Assembly (NCBI GenBank): GCA_002308575.1
Contig: DBVY01000061.1
Span: forward strand, 3,834 to 30,383
DNA from: Christensenella sp. UBA1252
GTDB lineage: Bacteria; Bacillota; Clostridia; Christensenellales; CAG-1252
Direction: 5' to 3'
Length of the DNA: 26,550 bases
In this document: positions 9,028 to 15,190 of the stretch, in pieces
How the letters are laid out: every line of letters begins with the position of its first letter
Position numbering within the stretch: position 1 is the stretch's first letter
Notes under the pieces: model-generated
Database searches by the model: none
Seen by the model: only the letters and a program-made list of their open reading frames with translations
Told to the model about the DNA's origin: nothing
Program-made: the position numbers and the translations under genes

Positions 9028-9726
9028 TTATAATTCTATATCGTTTTCTCCCAAATATTCTTTCAGTTTTTGCAACACTTTGGTTTCGATCCTCGAAATA
9101 TACGAGCGTGAGATCCCAAGCTTTTTTGCTATCTCGCGTTGCGGAAGAACGTCTGCGCCCTCCAAACCGTACCGATATTTGACGATCAGATACTCTCGTT
9201 CGGTCAAAACCGTTTTAACGATCTCGGATAATTCCCTTTCGCATTCTTTTTTTTCGACGATTTTGGCTACGTCGCCGTCCGGCGCCTCGATCGTGTCCAT
9301 CAACGTAATCTCGTTTCCCTCTTTATCCGCACCGATCGTCGAAGTCAACGAAACGCATACTTTGTGCTTTTTATTCGCACGAATCGCCATTAAGATCTCG
9401 TTTTCAATACAGCGCGCCGCATAGGTTGCAAATTGTGTTCCCCTGTCGTAACGAAACGTATCGATCGCTTTTATCAATCCGATCGAACCGATACTGACCA
9501 TATCGGACGGGTCGAGCGCGTCAACGTACTTTTTCGCAACGTGTACGACGAGCCGCATATTGTGAGAAACGAGATCATCCAACGCTTTTTTATCACCGGA
9601 ACCAAGTCTTTCGAAGCAAGCGCGTTCTTCGCTCGGCGTAAACGGTTTTGGGAAAACGCTGTTTCTTTCTATATAACTCGTTAAACAAAAAGCACTCGAT
9701 AATAGCGCCAATATCCCTTCGATCAA
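9028..9726 (-). CDS. sigK: RNA polymerase sporulation sigma factor SigK (pro-sigma-K)
   Basis: Late mother-cell sigma factor of endospore formation, 232 residues. The N-terminus is hydrophobic (residues 4-16) and continues into SYIERNSVFPKPF, which matches the pro-sequence and SY(V/I)xxNxFPxP processing site of Bacillus pro-sigma-K; cleavage would be expected before Tyr18. Region 2 shows HNMRLVVHVAKKY and TYAARCIENEILM; region 4 shows QREIAKKLGISRSYISRIE. The Bacillus-like pro-sequence separates it from SigE. The start is TTG 9726, supported by alignment to the known N-terminus and by AGGGGG 11 bases upstream. The gene is uninterrupted, with no skin-type element. A hairpin at 9729-9761 overlaps its ribosome binding site. 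It stands alone downstream of the rluA-type gene. I could not find a convincing sigma-E promoter. Confidence 0.93.
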   Translation of the reverse strand: MIEGILALLSSAFCLTSYIERNSVFPKPFTPSEERACFERLGSGDKKALDDLVSHNMRLVVHVAKKYVDALDPSDMVSIGSIGLIKAIDTFRYDRGTQFATYAARCIENEILMAIRANKKHKVCVSLTSTIGADKEGNEITLMDTIEAPDGDVAKIVEKKECERELSEIVKTVLTEREYLIVKYRYGLEGADVLPQREIAKKLGISRSYISRIETKVLQKLKEYLGENDIEL

Positions 9727-9728
9727 AA

Positions 9729-9761
9729 AAAATAATACCCCCTGAAATAAGGTATTATTTT
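9729..9761 (-). promoter_or_regulatory. Hairpin overlapping the sigK ribosome binding site
   Basis: An 11-bp inverted repeat, AAAATAATACC (9729-9739) and GGTATTATTTT (9751-9761), with an 11-base loop. On the minus strand the 3' arm runs into a T-tract just before the TTG start, so it looks like a weak intrinsic terminator. It also contains part of the AGGGGG ribosome binding site (9738-9743). It may stop readthrough from rluA/nrdR, mask the sigK start, or both. Confidence 0.55.
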
Positions 9762-9785
9762 ATATTCTTCGTTTGAATAAATGTT

Positions 9786-9812
9786 GCTTGTACGGAATCA
9801 AAACGTACAAGC
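9786..9812 (-). terminator. Probable terminator hairpin after the nrdR-rluA operon
   Basis: A perfect 9-bp inverted repeat, GCTTGTACG (9786-9794) and CGTACAAGC (9804-9812), with a 9-base loop, six bases downstream of the pseudouridine synthase stop codon. The following minus-strand sequence, AACATTTATT, is T-rich but not a clean T-run, so termination is likely but not certain. Confidence 0.5.
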
Positions 9813-9818
9813 TGTCTG

Positions 9819-10637
9819 TCAGGAAAGAGAGATCGTCTTACCGTTTAAGTAAAATAATTCGGATTTTTCAGAAAAAGAAAACATAACGGAAGTTGCCGTA
9901 AGCAATTGTTTTTTCACACCGAGCATTTTATTGATCCGATCGTCCCCGTACTTTCCGTCCCCGAGGATAAAATAGCCGAACGCGGAAAGCATCGCGCGGA
10001 TCTGGTGCATTTTTCCCTTATGCAGTCTAACTCTTAAAACCGTGCTGTGCTCTTTCCTTTTTTCAATTGAAACGAAGATCGAAACGGGAAGATAACCGTC
10101 TTTCGGAAACTCGGAAAGGAACGCCCTTCCCTCGCTTTCGCTTTTTTTATAATAATATTTCAACTCGATCTCTTCATCGATCGAAGGAAATCCGTAGACT
10201 TCGGCTGAATACACTTTTTCGATCCTTCCTTCTTTCATTGCGAGAAAAAGCTCCCGCTCCGCCGTTTGATTTTTCGCAAACAAGAGGATACCGTCCGTAT
10301 TTGTATCCAAACGGTGCATTAAAACGCACGAATTTCCTTTTTCTTTTTTTACGATTTCTTCAAAAGAAGGCGAACCTTCGCTTGCGATCCCCTTCGGTTT
10401 ATAACAAGCGAGCAAATTCTCGTCCTCGAATAAAACTTGAACCGTCTTTTTAACGCGCGGATAGAGGGTAACCTTTCCGCTCGCGATCGTATCATCGCCC
10501 GAAACGCGTTTGCCGTCCACCTTAACGTCCTTTCTGCGAAGACAAGCGCAAATCTCGGAATACGTCAGCTCGGGGAAAAGCTCGGGTAGCAATTTTTTGA
10601 TCGGCTTTTCCTGCCCTGAATAGACGCGTTCCAGCAT
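9819..10637 (-). CDS. RluA-family RNA pseudouridine synthase
   Basis: Converts specific uridines in structured RNA, usually rRNA, to pseudouridine. The 272-residue protein has an N-terminal S4-like RNA-binding part (about 1-60, with ICACLRRKDVKVDGKRV) and the RluA catalytic core, with HRLDTNTDGILLFAK at 108-122 and catalytic Asp111. KGKMHQIRAMLSAFG near 205-219 is the second family motif. Its ATG shares one base with the nrdR stop codon (TAATG), so the two genes are co-transcribed and probably translationally coupled. Which RluA subfamily it belongs to, and so which base it modifies, cannot be told from the sequence alone. A hairpin six bases after the stop probably ends the operon. Confidence 0.9.
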   Translation of the reverse strand: MLERVYSGQEKPIKKLLPELFPELTYSEICACLRRKDVKVDGKRVSGDDTIASGKVTLYPRVKKTVQVLFEDENLLACYKPKGIASEGSPSFEEIVKKEKGNSCVLMHRLDTNTDGILLFAKNQTAERELFLAMKEGRIEKVYSAEVYGFPSIDEEIELKYYYKKSESEGRAFLSEFPKDGYLPVSIFVSIEKRKEHSTVLRVRLHKGKMHQIRAMLSAFGYFILGDGKYGDDRINKMLGVKKQLLTATSVMFSFSEKSELFYLNGKTISLS

Positions 10638-11092
10638 TATTTTTTGCCGAGGATCCTTTCGATCTCGGATAAAAACGTGTCGATATCTTTGAATTCTTTA
10701 TAAACGGAAGCGAAACGAACGTAAGCCACTTCGTCAAGGTTTTTCAAACCTTTCATAACTTCATCGCCGATGATGTCGCTTGAAACCTCGTTCACTCCGA
10801 GATTATAGATCGTTTTCTCGATATCCGAAACGAGTTTTTCGATGTTCTCATAGGAAACGGGGCGCTTTTCGCAAGCTTTCATAATGCCGCCACGCAATTT
10901 CGCCGAATCGAAGAGCTCGCGTGTTCCGTCCTTTTTGATCACAAAAACGGGAATACGTTCCACAACTTCATAGGTTGTAAAACGGCGACCGCAATTTAAG
11001 CATTCACGTCTTCTACGGATCGAAGACCCATCTTCCGATACTCTCGAATCAATGACCTTGCTTTCCAACGATCCGCAATATAAGCACTTCAT
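10637..11092 (-). CDS. nrdR: Transcriptional repressor NrdR
   Basis: Zinc-ribbon and ATP-cone repressor of ribonucleotide reductase genes; it senses ATP/dATP. Length 151 is typical. The N-terminal zinc ribbon has Cys3, Cys6, Cys31 and Cys34 with an RRRREC stretch and RRFTTYE; an ATP-cone of about 90 residues follows, beginning [11 protein letters not shown]. The start ATG 11092 has an AAAGGAG ribosome binding site five bases upstream. The gene leads a two-gene operon with the RluA-type synthase. Its promoter contains an NrdR-box-like site, which predicts autorepression. No ribonucleotide reductase gene lies in the window. Confidence 0.97.
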   Translation of the reverse strand: MKCLYCGSLESKVIDSRVSEDGSSIRRRRECLNCGRRFTTYEVVERIPVFVIKKDGTRELFDSAKLRGGIMKACEKRPVSYENIEKLVSDIEKTIYNLGVNEVSSDIIGDEVMKGLKNLDEVAYVRFASVYKEFKDIDTFLSEIERILGKK

Positions 11093-11122
11093 AACCGCTC
11101 CTTTGCAACTTTTATTGGTTTT

Positions 11123-11151
11123 ATTCTACTATATATTGTATTTTTAAGCAA
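11123..11151 (-). promoter_or_regulatory. nrdR promoter with NrdR box in the spacer
   Basis: On the minus strand TTGCTT (11151-11146), a 17-bp spacer and TAGAAT (11128-11123) form a sigma-A promoter. ACAATATATAGT (11139-11128) matches the core of the known NrdR box (core ACTATATATAGT) at 11 of 12 positions. It fills the spacer and touches the -10 box, the usual layout of a repressor site. Only one box is seen, whereas many NrdR targets have two. Confidence 0.7.
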
Positions 11152-11168
11152 GGAAAAGCGCAAAATTC

Positions 11169-11429
11169 CTAAGATTTGGCGGGGAAAGACGCGATCATTA
11201 AGTTTACGAGGATTACGTCATCGCCGATCTTAACGATATTTTGCCACGGAATAAACACGGCGTCCTTTCCCGATAGACTTTTGATTGCGGATTTATCTCC
11301 CGGTGCCATAATGCCGAGAACTCTCCCATTACAAGTCAGCGCGAGATCGTTGATCCTGCCGAGCCTTTTCCCGTCCGAAACGTTTACAATCTCTTTTTCT
11401 CTGAGTTCACAAAATGTCAATTCGTTCAT
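11169..11429 (-). CDS. ylmC: YlmC/YmxH-family PRC-barrel sporulation protein
   Basis: A small protein (86 residues from ATG 11429) with one PRC-barrel domain: LREKEIVNVSDGKRLGRINDL near the start and VFIPWQNIVKIGDDVILV near the end. Bacillus YlmC is 81 residues and aligns from its first residues to this start; a longer frame from TTG 11456 would add nine residues with no family match. In spore-forming Firmicutes this gene commonly follows sigG, as here. Its biochemical function is not established. No Shine-Dalgarno sequence precedes the ATG. A -10-like GATAAT ends 10 bp upstream. It is separated from sigG by a terminator and from nrdR by the nrdR promoter. Confidence 0.85.
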   Translation of the reverse strand: MNELTFCELREKEIVNVSDGKRLGRINDLALTCNGRVLGIMAPGDKSAIKSLSGKDAVFIPWQNIVKIGDDVILVNLMIASFPAKS

Positions 11430-11464
11430 ATTAGAAAATATTATCCGAAGGCGCAAAATATGAT

Positions 11465-11488
11465 AAAAGGCGCATTTCGGCGCCTTTT
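11465..11488 (-). terminator. Intrinsic terminator of sigG
   Basis: AAAAGGCGC (11465-11473) and GCGCCTTTT (11480-11488) form a 9-bp hairpin with a 6-base loop. It overlaps the sigG stop codon (11487-11489) and is followed on the minus strand by TATCATATTTT. Confidence 0.75.
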
Positions 11489-12263
11489 ACTCGGTTAATT
11501 CCTCTTTCATTCTTTTTATCGCGTTGTTTTCGAGCCTCGAAACCTGCGCTTGCGAAATTGTCAGAAGATTGCTGACTTCCGTTTGCGTTTTACCAACGAA
11601 ATAGCGTAAATAGATCACTTCTTTTTCATTCTTCGGAAGGTGTGAAATCGCTTTTTTGAGATCCAAACGCTCCGTCCAACCGTCTTCGGGATTTTTCTCC
11701 CCTACGATCCCATCCATTACGAGCAGGGAATCCGAATCTCCGCCCGAAATCGGCTCATACAGAGAAAGCGGCGTCGCGATCGCGTCGAGCGCGCAAACGA
11801 CTTCTTTTACGGGAACGTCCATTTCTTCCGCGATCTCGTAAAGGCTCGGATCGCAAACGTTTTTCTTTTCGAGCGACTCACGCGCTTGCATCGCTTTATA
11901 CGCGGTATCGCGCATAGATCGACTGACTTTGACTCCGTTCGCTTCTCGAATATATCTTCTGATCTCTCCGAGGATCATAGGGACCGCGTACGTGCTAAAT
12001 AAGACGCCGTGTTTCAAATCAAAATGATTTAATGCTTTGACCAATCCCAAACACCCGACTTGAAACAGATCGTCCGGATCGACGTTTGCCGTTGGGAAAC
12101 GGTGCACCATCGAAAGCACAAGTCGCATATTCGCAAGCAAAAACGTTTCTCGCGCGCCTCGATCGCCCTCTTTGATTCTTTGCAAATACGCAACGCTTTC
12201 CTTTTGAGAGAGTTTCGGTAATTCGTTCGTATCGACCCCGCAAATATTTACCTTTCGTGCCAT
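11487..12263 (-). CDS. sigG: Forespore RNA polymerase sigma factor SigG
   Basis: Late forespore sigma factor, 258 residues (Bacillus SigG about 260). The N-terminus KVNICGVDTNELPKL is diagnostic of SigG, matching KVEICGVDTSKLPVL in Bacillus. Region 2 shows DDLFQVGCLGLVKALNHFD and FSTYAVPMILGEIRRYIR; region 3 shows VSRSMRDTAYKAMQAR; region 4 ends with KTQTEVSNLLTISQAQVSRL. ATG 12263 follows a strong AGGAGGT ribosome binding site. It lies 57 bp downstream of sigE, the conserved spoIIGA-sigE-sigG order of spore formers, and has its own terminator. Expression presumably includes a sigma-F or sigma-G promoter in the short gap, but only a partial match is visible. Confidence 0.97.
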   Translation of the reverse strand: MARKVNICGVDTNELPKLSQKESVAYLQRIKEGDRGARETFLLANMRLVLSMVHRFPTANVDPDDLFQVGCLGLVKALNHFDLKHGVLFSTYAVPMILGEIRRYIREANGVKVSRSMRDTAYKAMQARESLEKKNVCDPSLYEIAEEMDVPVKEVVCALDAIATPLSLYEPISGGDSDSLLVMDGIVGEKNPEDGWTERLDLKKAISHLPKNEKEVIYLRYFVGKTQTEVSNLLTISQAQVSRLENNAIKRMKEELTE

Positions 12264-12320
12264 TAAAATACCTCCTATGTAAGGAAGGCACGATGTTATT
12301 ATTTGACGGGATCGATCGAA

Positions 12321-13034
12321 TTATACAAATTTTGCCATTTCTTTTTTGAGTTTCCCGAGAACTTTCTTTTCCAAACGCGATATGTAAGATTGCGAAATAC
12401 CCATCATATCAGCGATTTCTTTTTGCGTTTTTTCCTCGGTATTCATAAGCCCGTAACGCATTGCGATAATCGCTTTTTCACGCTTGTTTAAAGTTTCGAA
12501 AGACCGATACAACTCTTCGATCTCATCTTTTTTTTCGATCTCTTTATAGACGGCGTCCGGTTCGGTTCCGACAACGTCCGAAAGCAAAAGCTCGTTACCT
12601 TCGACGTCCACGTTGATCGGCTCATCCAAAGAGATCTCGCATCTTCTTTTTACGACTTTTCTGAGATGCATCAAGATTTCGTTTTCAATACATCTCGAAG
12701 CGAAAGTCGCGAGTTTGATATTTTTGGTCGGATCGAAAGAATTGACCGCTTTCATAAGCCCGATCGCTCCGACCGAAACGAGATCGCTGATATCGCTGAC
12801 GCTCCCCTCGAATTTTTTCGCAATATAAACAACCAAACGCAGATTGTGTTCGATAATCTCGTTTTTCGCCTTTGGATCGCCCTCCTTATAGCGTTCAAGC
12901 GCCACTTTTTCTTCCTCGGGCGTATACGGTGCGGGCAAAGATTCCCCGTAGATAAAGAAAACCTCTTTTTTACGAGAAAACAAGTTGAATTTCGCAAAGA
13001 AACGAGCAAGTGCTTTTTTGATTTTTTCAAACAT
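12321..13034 (-). CDS. sigE: Early mother-cell sigma factor SigE (pro-sigma-E)
   Basis: The 237-residue pro-form of sigma-E. The first roughly 30 residues are basic and amphipathic (KIKKALARFFAKFNLF), like the membrane-binding pro-sequence, and run into KKEVFFIYGESLPAPYTPEE, equivalent to the cleavage region EVYYIGGSEALPPPL in Bacillus. Region 2 has HNLRLVVYIAKKFEG and SRCIENEILMHLR; INVDVEGNELLLSDV and QKEIADMMGISQSYISRLEK are nearly identical to Bacillus SigE. The start ATG 13034 has an AGAGGT ribosome binding site and lies 15 bp after spoIIGA, whose product would cleave it. The two form an operon. The gene is complete and no odd feature is visible. Confidence 0.97.
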   Translation of the reverse strand: MFEKIKKALARFFAKFNLFSRKKEVFFIYGESLPAPYTPEEEKVALERYKEGDPKAKNEIIEHNLRLVVYIAKKFEGSVSDISDLVSVGAIGLMKAVNSFDPTKNIKLATFASRCIENEILMHLRKVVKRRCEISLDEPINVDVEGNELLLSDVVGTEPDAVYKEIEKKDEIEELYRSFETLNKREKAIIAMRYGLMNTEEKTQKEIADMMGISQSYISRLEKKVLGKLKKEMAKFV

Positions 13035-13049
13035 GGTTTTTACCTCTCT

Positions 13050-13811
13050 TTATTTGTATGGCAGTATAACCGAGTATTCTTTCGGAAGATCGGACAAAGC
13101 CGCCTTCACGTTTATAAATGTATTCTCGGTTCCTTCCGAATATATCTCGATCGCGGGAATTTCGATCAAAGATAACGTTTTACTGCCACTCGCCGTGCGA
13201 ACGAGGATCGAACCGATCGTTTTCAGATCTTTCACCTCGCCTAACGAAGTTCCGTCCACAAGAATAACACTTTCTCCTTTTTCATCCGTCAGCAAATTCC
13301 CTGAATCGAAAAGTGCGGATAATTCTATCGTTTTTTGATCGAAAACGAGTTTGACCCGTGCAGATAAATCCTTGCGTTTTCGCTCTTTGATCAATCCGCT
13401 GATTTGTCGAACGGCATACAAAAAACAAAAACAAGACGCCGAAACGATCGCGATAACGCCACCCTTCCCGATTCCGATAAACGTTGTTTTCAGCGTTCCT
13501 CCGAGAAAAAACGACAATAATCCGGCAAAGCAAAAATTCACAAGAGCATAAACGAACGTAAAGACCGCATAACCTCGAAACGATCCTTTCCCATACAGTA
13601 CGGCGCTGCAAACGAAAAGGACGCATAATTTGTACGCGATCGAGAATTTCACGATGATCGGTGACAACAGCGCAAATCCGCTACCGAGTAGCGCGGATAA
13701 AACGATTCGAAAGAGTTTTACTTTCTTTTTCGTAAGCAAAATCGCGGCATATGAAAGAAATACGTCTAAACAAAAATTGTCCAGCAATACCGCTTCAACG
13801 ACGATCTCCAT
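13050..13811 (-). CDS. spoIIGA: Sigma-E processing peptidase SpoIIGA
   Basis: Membrane-embedded aspartic protease that activates pro-sigma-E at the sporulation septum in response to a forespore signal. The 253-residue protein has about five membrane segments in residues 5-138, then a soluble protease domain with LFDSGNLLTD; the Asp near 168 is the catalytic residue in the D(S/T)GN motif. The end, SVILPYK, is shorter than in Bacillus (about 309 residues), so the C-terminal tail is trimmed. It lies 15 bp upstream of sigE, as in other spore formers. ATG 13811 fits the family N-terminus, but AGGA abuts the ATG with no spacer and a -10-like TAGAAT lies only 6 bp upstream. I could not recognise a clear Spo0A box. 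Confidence 0.93.
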   Translation of the reverse strand: MEIVVEAVLLDNFCLDVFLSYAAILLTKKKVKLFRIVLSALLGSGFALLSPIIVKFSIAYKLCVLFVCSAVLYGKGSFRGYAVFTFVYALVNFCFAGLLSFFLGGTLKTTFIGIGKGGVIAIVSASCFCFLYAVRQISGLIKERKRKDLSARVKLVFDQKTIELSALFDSGNLLTDEKGESVILVDGTSLGEVKDLKTIGSILVRTASGSKTLSLIEIPAIEIYSEGTENTFINVKAALSDLPKEYSVILPYK

Positions 13812-13817
13812 TCCTGT

Positions 13818-13836
13818 ATTCTAAATCACGCGCGTG
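13818..13836 (-). promoter_or_regulatory. Candidate spoIIGA control region with palindrome
   Basis: TAGAAT (13823-13818) lies six bases before the spoIIGA ATG, immediately next to a perfect 10-bp palindrome, CACGCGCGTG (13827-13836), that stands out in this A+T-rich gap. TTGACT (13856-13851) is 27 bp upstream, too far for a normal -35 box. Promoter and operator roles are inferred. Confidence 0.3.
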
Positions 13837-13879
13837 CGAAAATAATCGAAAGTCAACTCGAAAAATGAATGAGAATAAA

Positions 13880-13913
13880 AAAAAATCGCGAATGAATACA
13901 TTCGCGATTTTTT
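13880..13913 (-). terminator. Intrinsic terminator of ftsA-ftsZ
   Basis: TCGCGAATG (13886-13894) and CATTCGCGA (13899-13907) form a 9-bp hairpin with a 4-base loop. Six A before and six T after extend the pairing and give a T-run on either strand. It lies just after the ftsZ stop codon and separates ftsZ from spoIIGA. Confidence 0.93.
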
Positions 13914-13920
13914 CAATAAA

Positions 13921-15177
13921 TTATTTGTTTTTCAGCTTTCTCATAAAGGGAGGAAGATCGTTATCGGAAACGGGAATTCTGCTGTCTTCCTCTTCCGAAT
14001 AGTGCCCGAACGAAGGACGTCTGGGCGGCATTTGCGGACGCTCCGAACCGGTGCTCGGCTCTTTGTTACCGGGTTGCGGTGTCGCGGGAGGATTGTCTTT
14101 TGTCAACGTTCCCGAAAAAGCGGTAAACGTAGGCTTTCCGAAGGGTTGACGCGGTTGCGTGCGTTGCGATTGCGTCGCATGTTTAAATCCGGTCGCGATA
14201 ATCGTAACGACGACTTTATTTCCGAGCGCTTCGTTTACATCCGCGCCGAAAATCAAAGTGGATTCGGGATTTAAGACCCGTCTGACGATCATACCCGCTT
14301 CTTCGACCTCGGAGAGTTCGAGATCTTCACCTCCGGTGATGTTTAAGATCGCGGCGGTCGCTTCGCTGATATTCGTTTCGAGCAATTTGTTATTTACGGC
14401 GGCGCTGACGGCGTCGACCATTCTGTTTTCGCCCTCTCCTTCGCCGATACCGATCAATGCGTAGCCCTTTTCTTTAAGGATCGTCTTTACGTCTGCGAAA
14501 TCGCGGTTGATCATCGAAGGTTTCACGATCAAATCCGCGATACCCTGAATGCCCTGACGGAGAACGTCGTCAGCATAGGAAAACGCAGCGGAGAATTTGG
14601 TTCCCTTCGGCATAATCTCCAACAATTTTTCGTTGGGAACGACAAGAAGGGTGTCCACGTACTGCCTGAGTTCGTTAATACCCGCTTCGGCTTGCGACAT
14701 TCTGCGCTCGCCTTCGAAACGGAACGGCGTCGTGACCACGGCGATCGTCAAGATACCGAGCTCGTGCGCAATACTTGCGATAACGGGCGCCGCGCCCGTT
14801 CCGGTGCCACCACCCATACCTGCGGTAATAAACAAAAGATCAACGCCGTCCAACAGCTTTTTGATCACTTCACGGCTTTCTTCGGCTGCTTTTTTCCCGA
14901 TCGAAGGATTGGATCCTGCGCCGAGGCCTTTCGTCAACTGCGAACCGAGAACAACCCTCCGAGGCGCAATGGAATAGATAAGGTCTTGCTTATCCGTGTT
15001 GGCGGAAACGAATTCCGCGCTGTCGATCCCCGATTTGATCATACGATTGACCGCGTTGTTTCCCGCGCCGCCGACGCCGATAACAAGGATCTTACACACG
15101 CGCTCGACGAGCACACTCGGATCGTTTTCGAGCATTCCGTCATCTATAATTTCATTTTCACCCGTATATTCTTCCAT
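13921..15177 (-). CDS. ftsZ: Cell division protein FtsZ
   Basis: Tubulin-like GTPase that forms the Z-ring. The 418-residue protein has the N-terminal GTP-binding loop GVGGAGNN (34-41), the tubulin signature GGGTGTG (122-128), and a T7-loop NRDFADV near 220 that keeps the catalytic Asp residues. The globular domain ends near 335. A variable linker of about 70 residues rich in Pro, Gln and Arg then leads to the conserved C-terminal peptide DNDLPPFMRKL, the docking site for FtsA and other partners, and a short basic tail. Start ATG 15177 has an AGGAGG ribosome binding site 5 bases away. It is 13 bp downstream of ftsA and is co-transcribed with it from the strong promoter before ftsA. Confidence 0.98.
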   Translation of the reverse strand: MEEYTGENEIIDDGMLENDPSVLVERVCKILVIGVGGAGNNAVNRMIKSGIDSAEFVSANTDKQDLIYSIAPRRVVLGSQLTKGLGAGSNPSIGKKAAEESREVIKKLLDGVDLLFITAGMGGGTGTGAAPVIASIAHELGILTIAVVTTPFRFEGERRMSQAEAGINELRQYVDTLLVVPNEKLLEIMPKGTKFSAAFSYADDVLRQGIQGIADLIVKPSMINRDFADVKTILKEKGYALIGIGEGEGENRMVDAVSAAVNNKLLETNISEATAAILNITGGEDLELSEVEEAGMIVRRVLNPESTLIFGADVNEALGNKVVVTIIATGFKHATQSQRTQPRQPFGKPTFTAFSGTLTKDNPPATPQPGNKEPSTGSERPQMPPRRPSFGHYSEEEDSRIPVSDNDLPPFMRKLKNK

Positions 15178-15190
15178 ACGAACCTCCTAT

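Noticed and set aside
9028..9726. Second sigE copy rather than sigK
   Set aside because: The N-terminal hydrophobic leader and SYIERNSVFPKPF match pro-sigma-K, while the 12321-13034 product has the SigE-specific cleavage region and sits beside spoIIGA.
9786..9812. Inverted repeat as a regulator binding site for sigK
   Set aside because: It is six bases after a stop codon on the transcribed strand, the usual place for a terminator; SpoIIID or sigma-E control sites could not be recognised.
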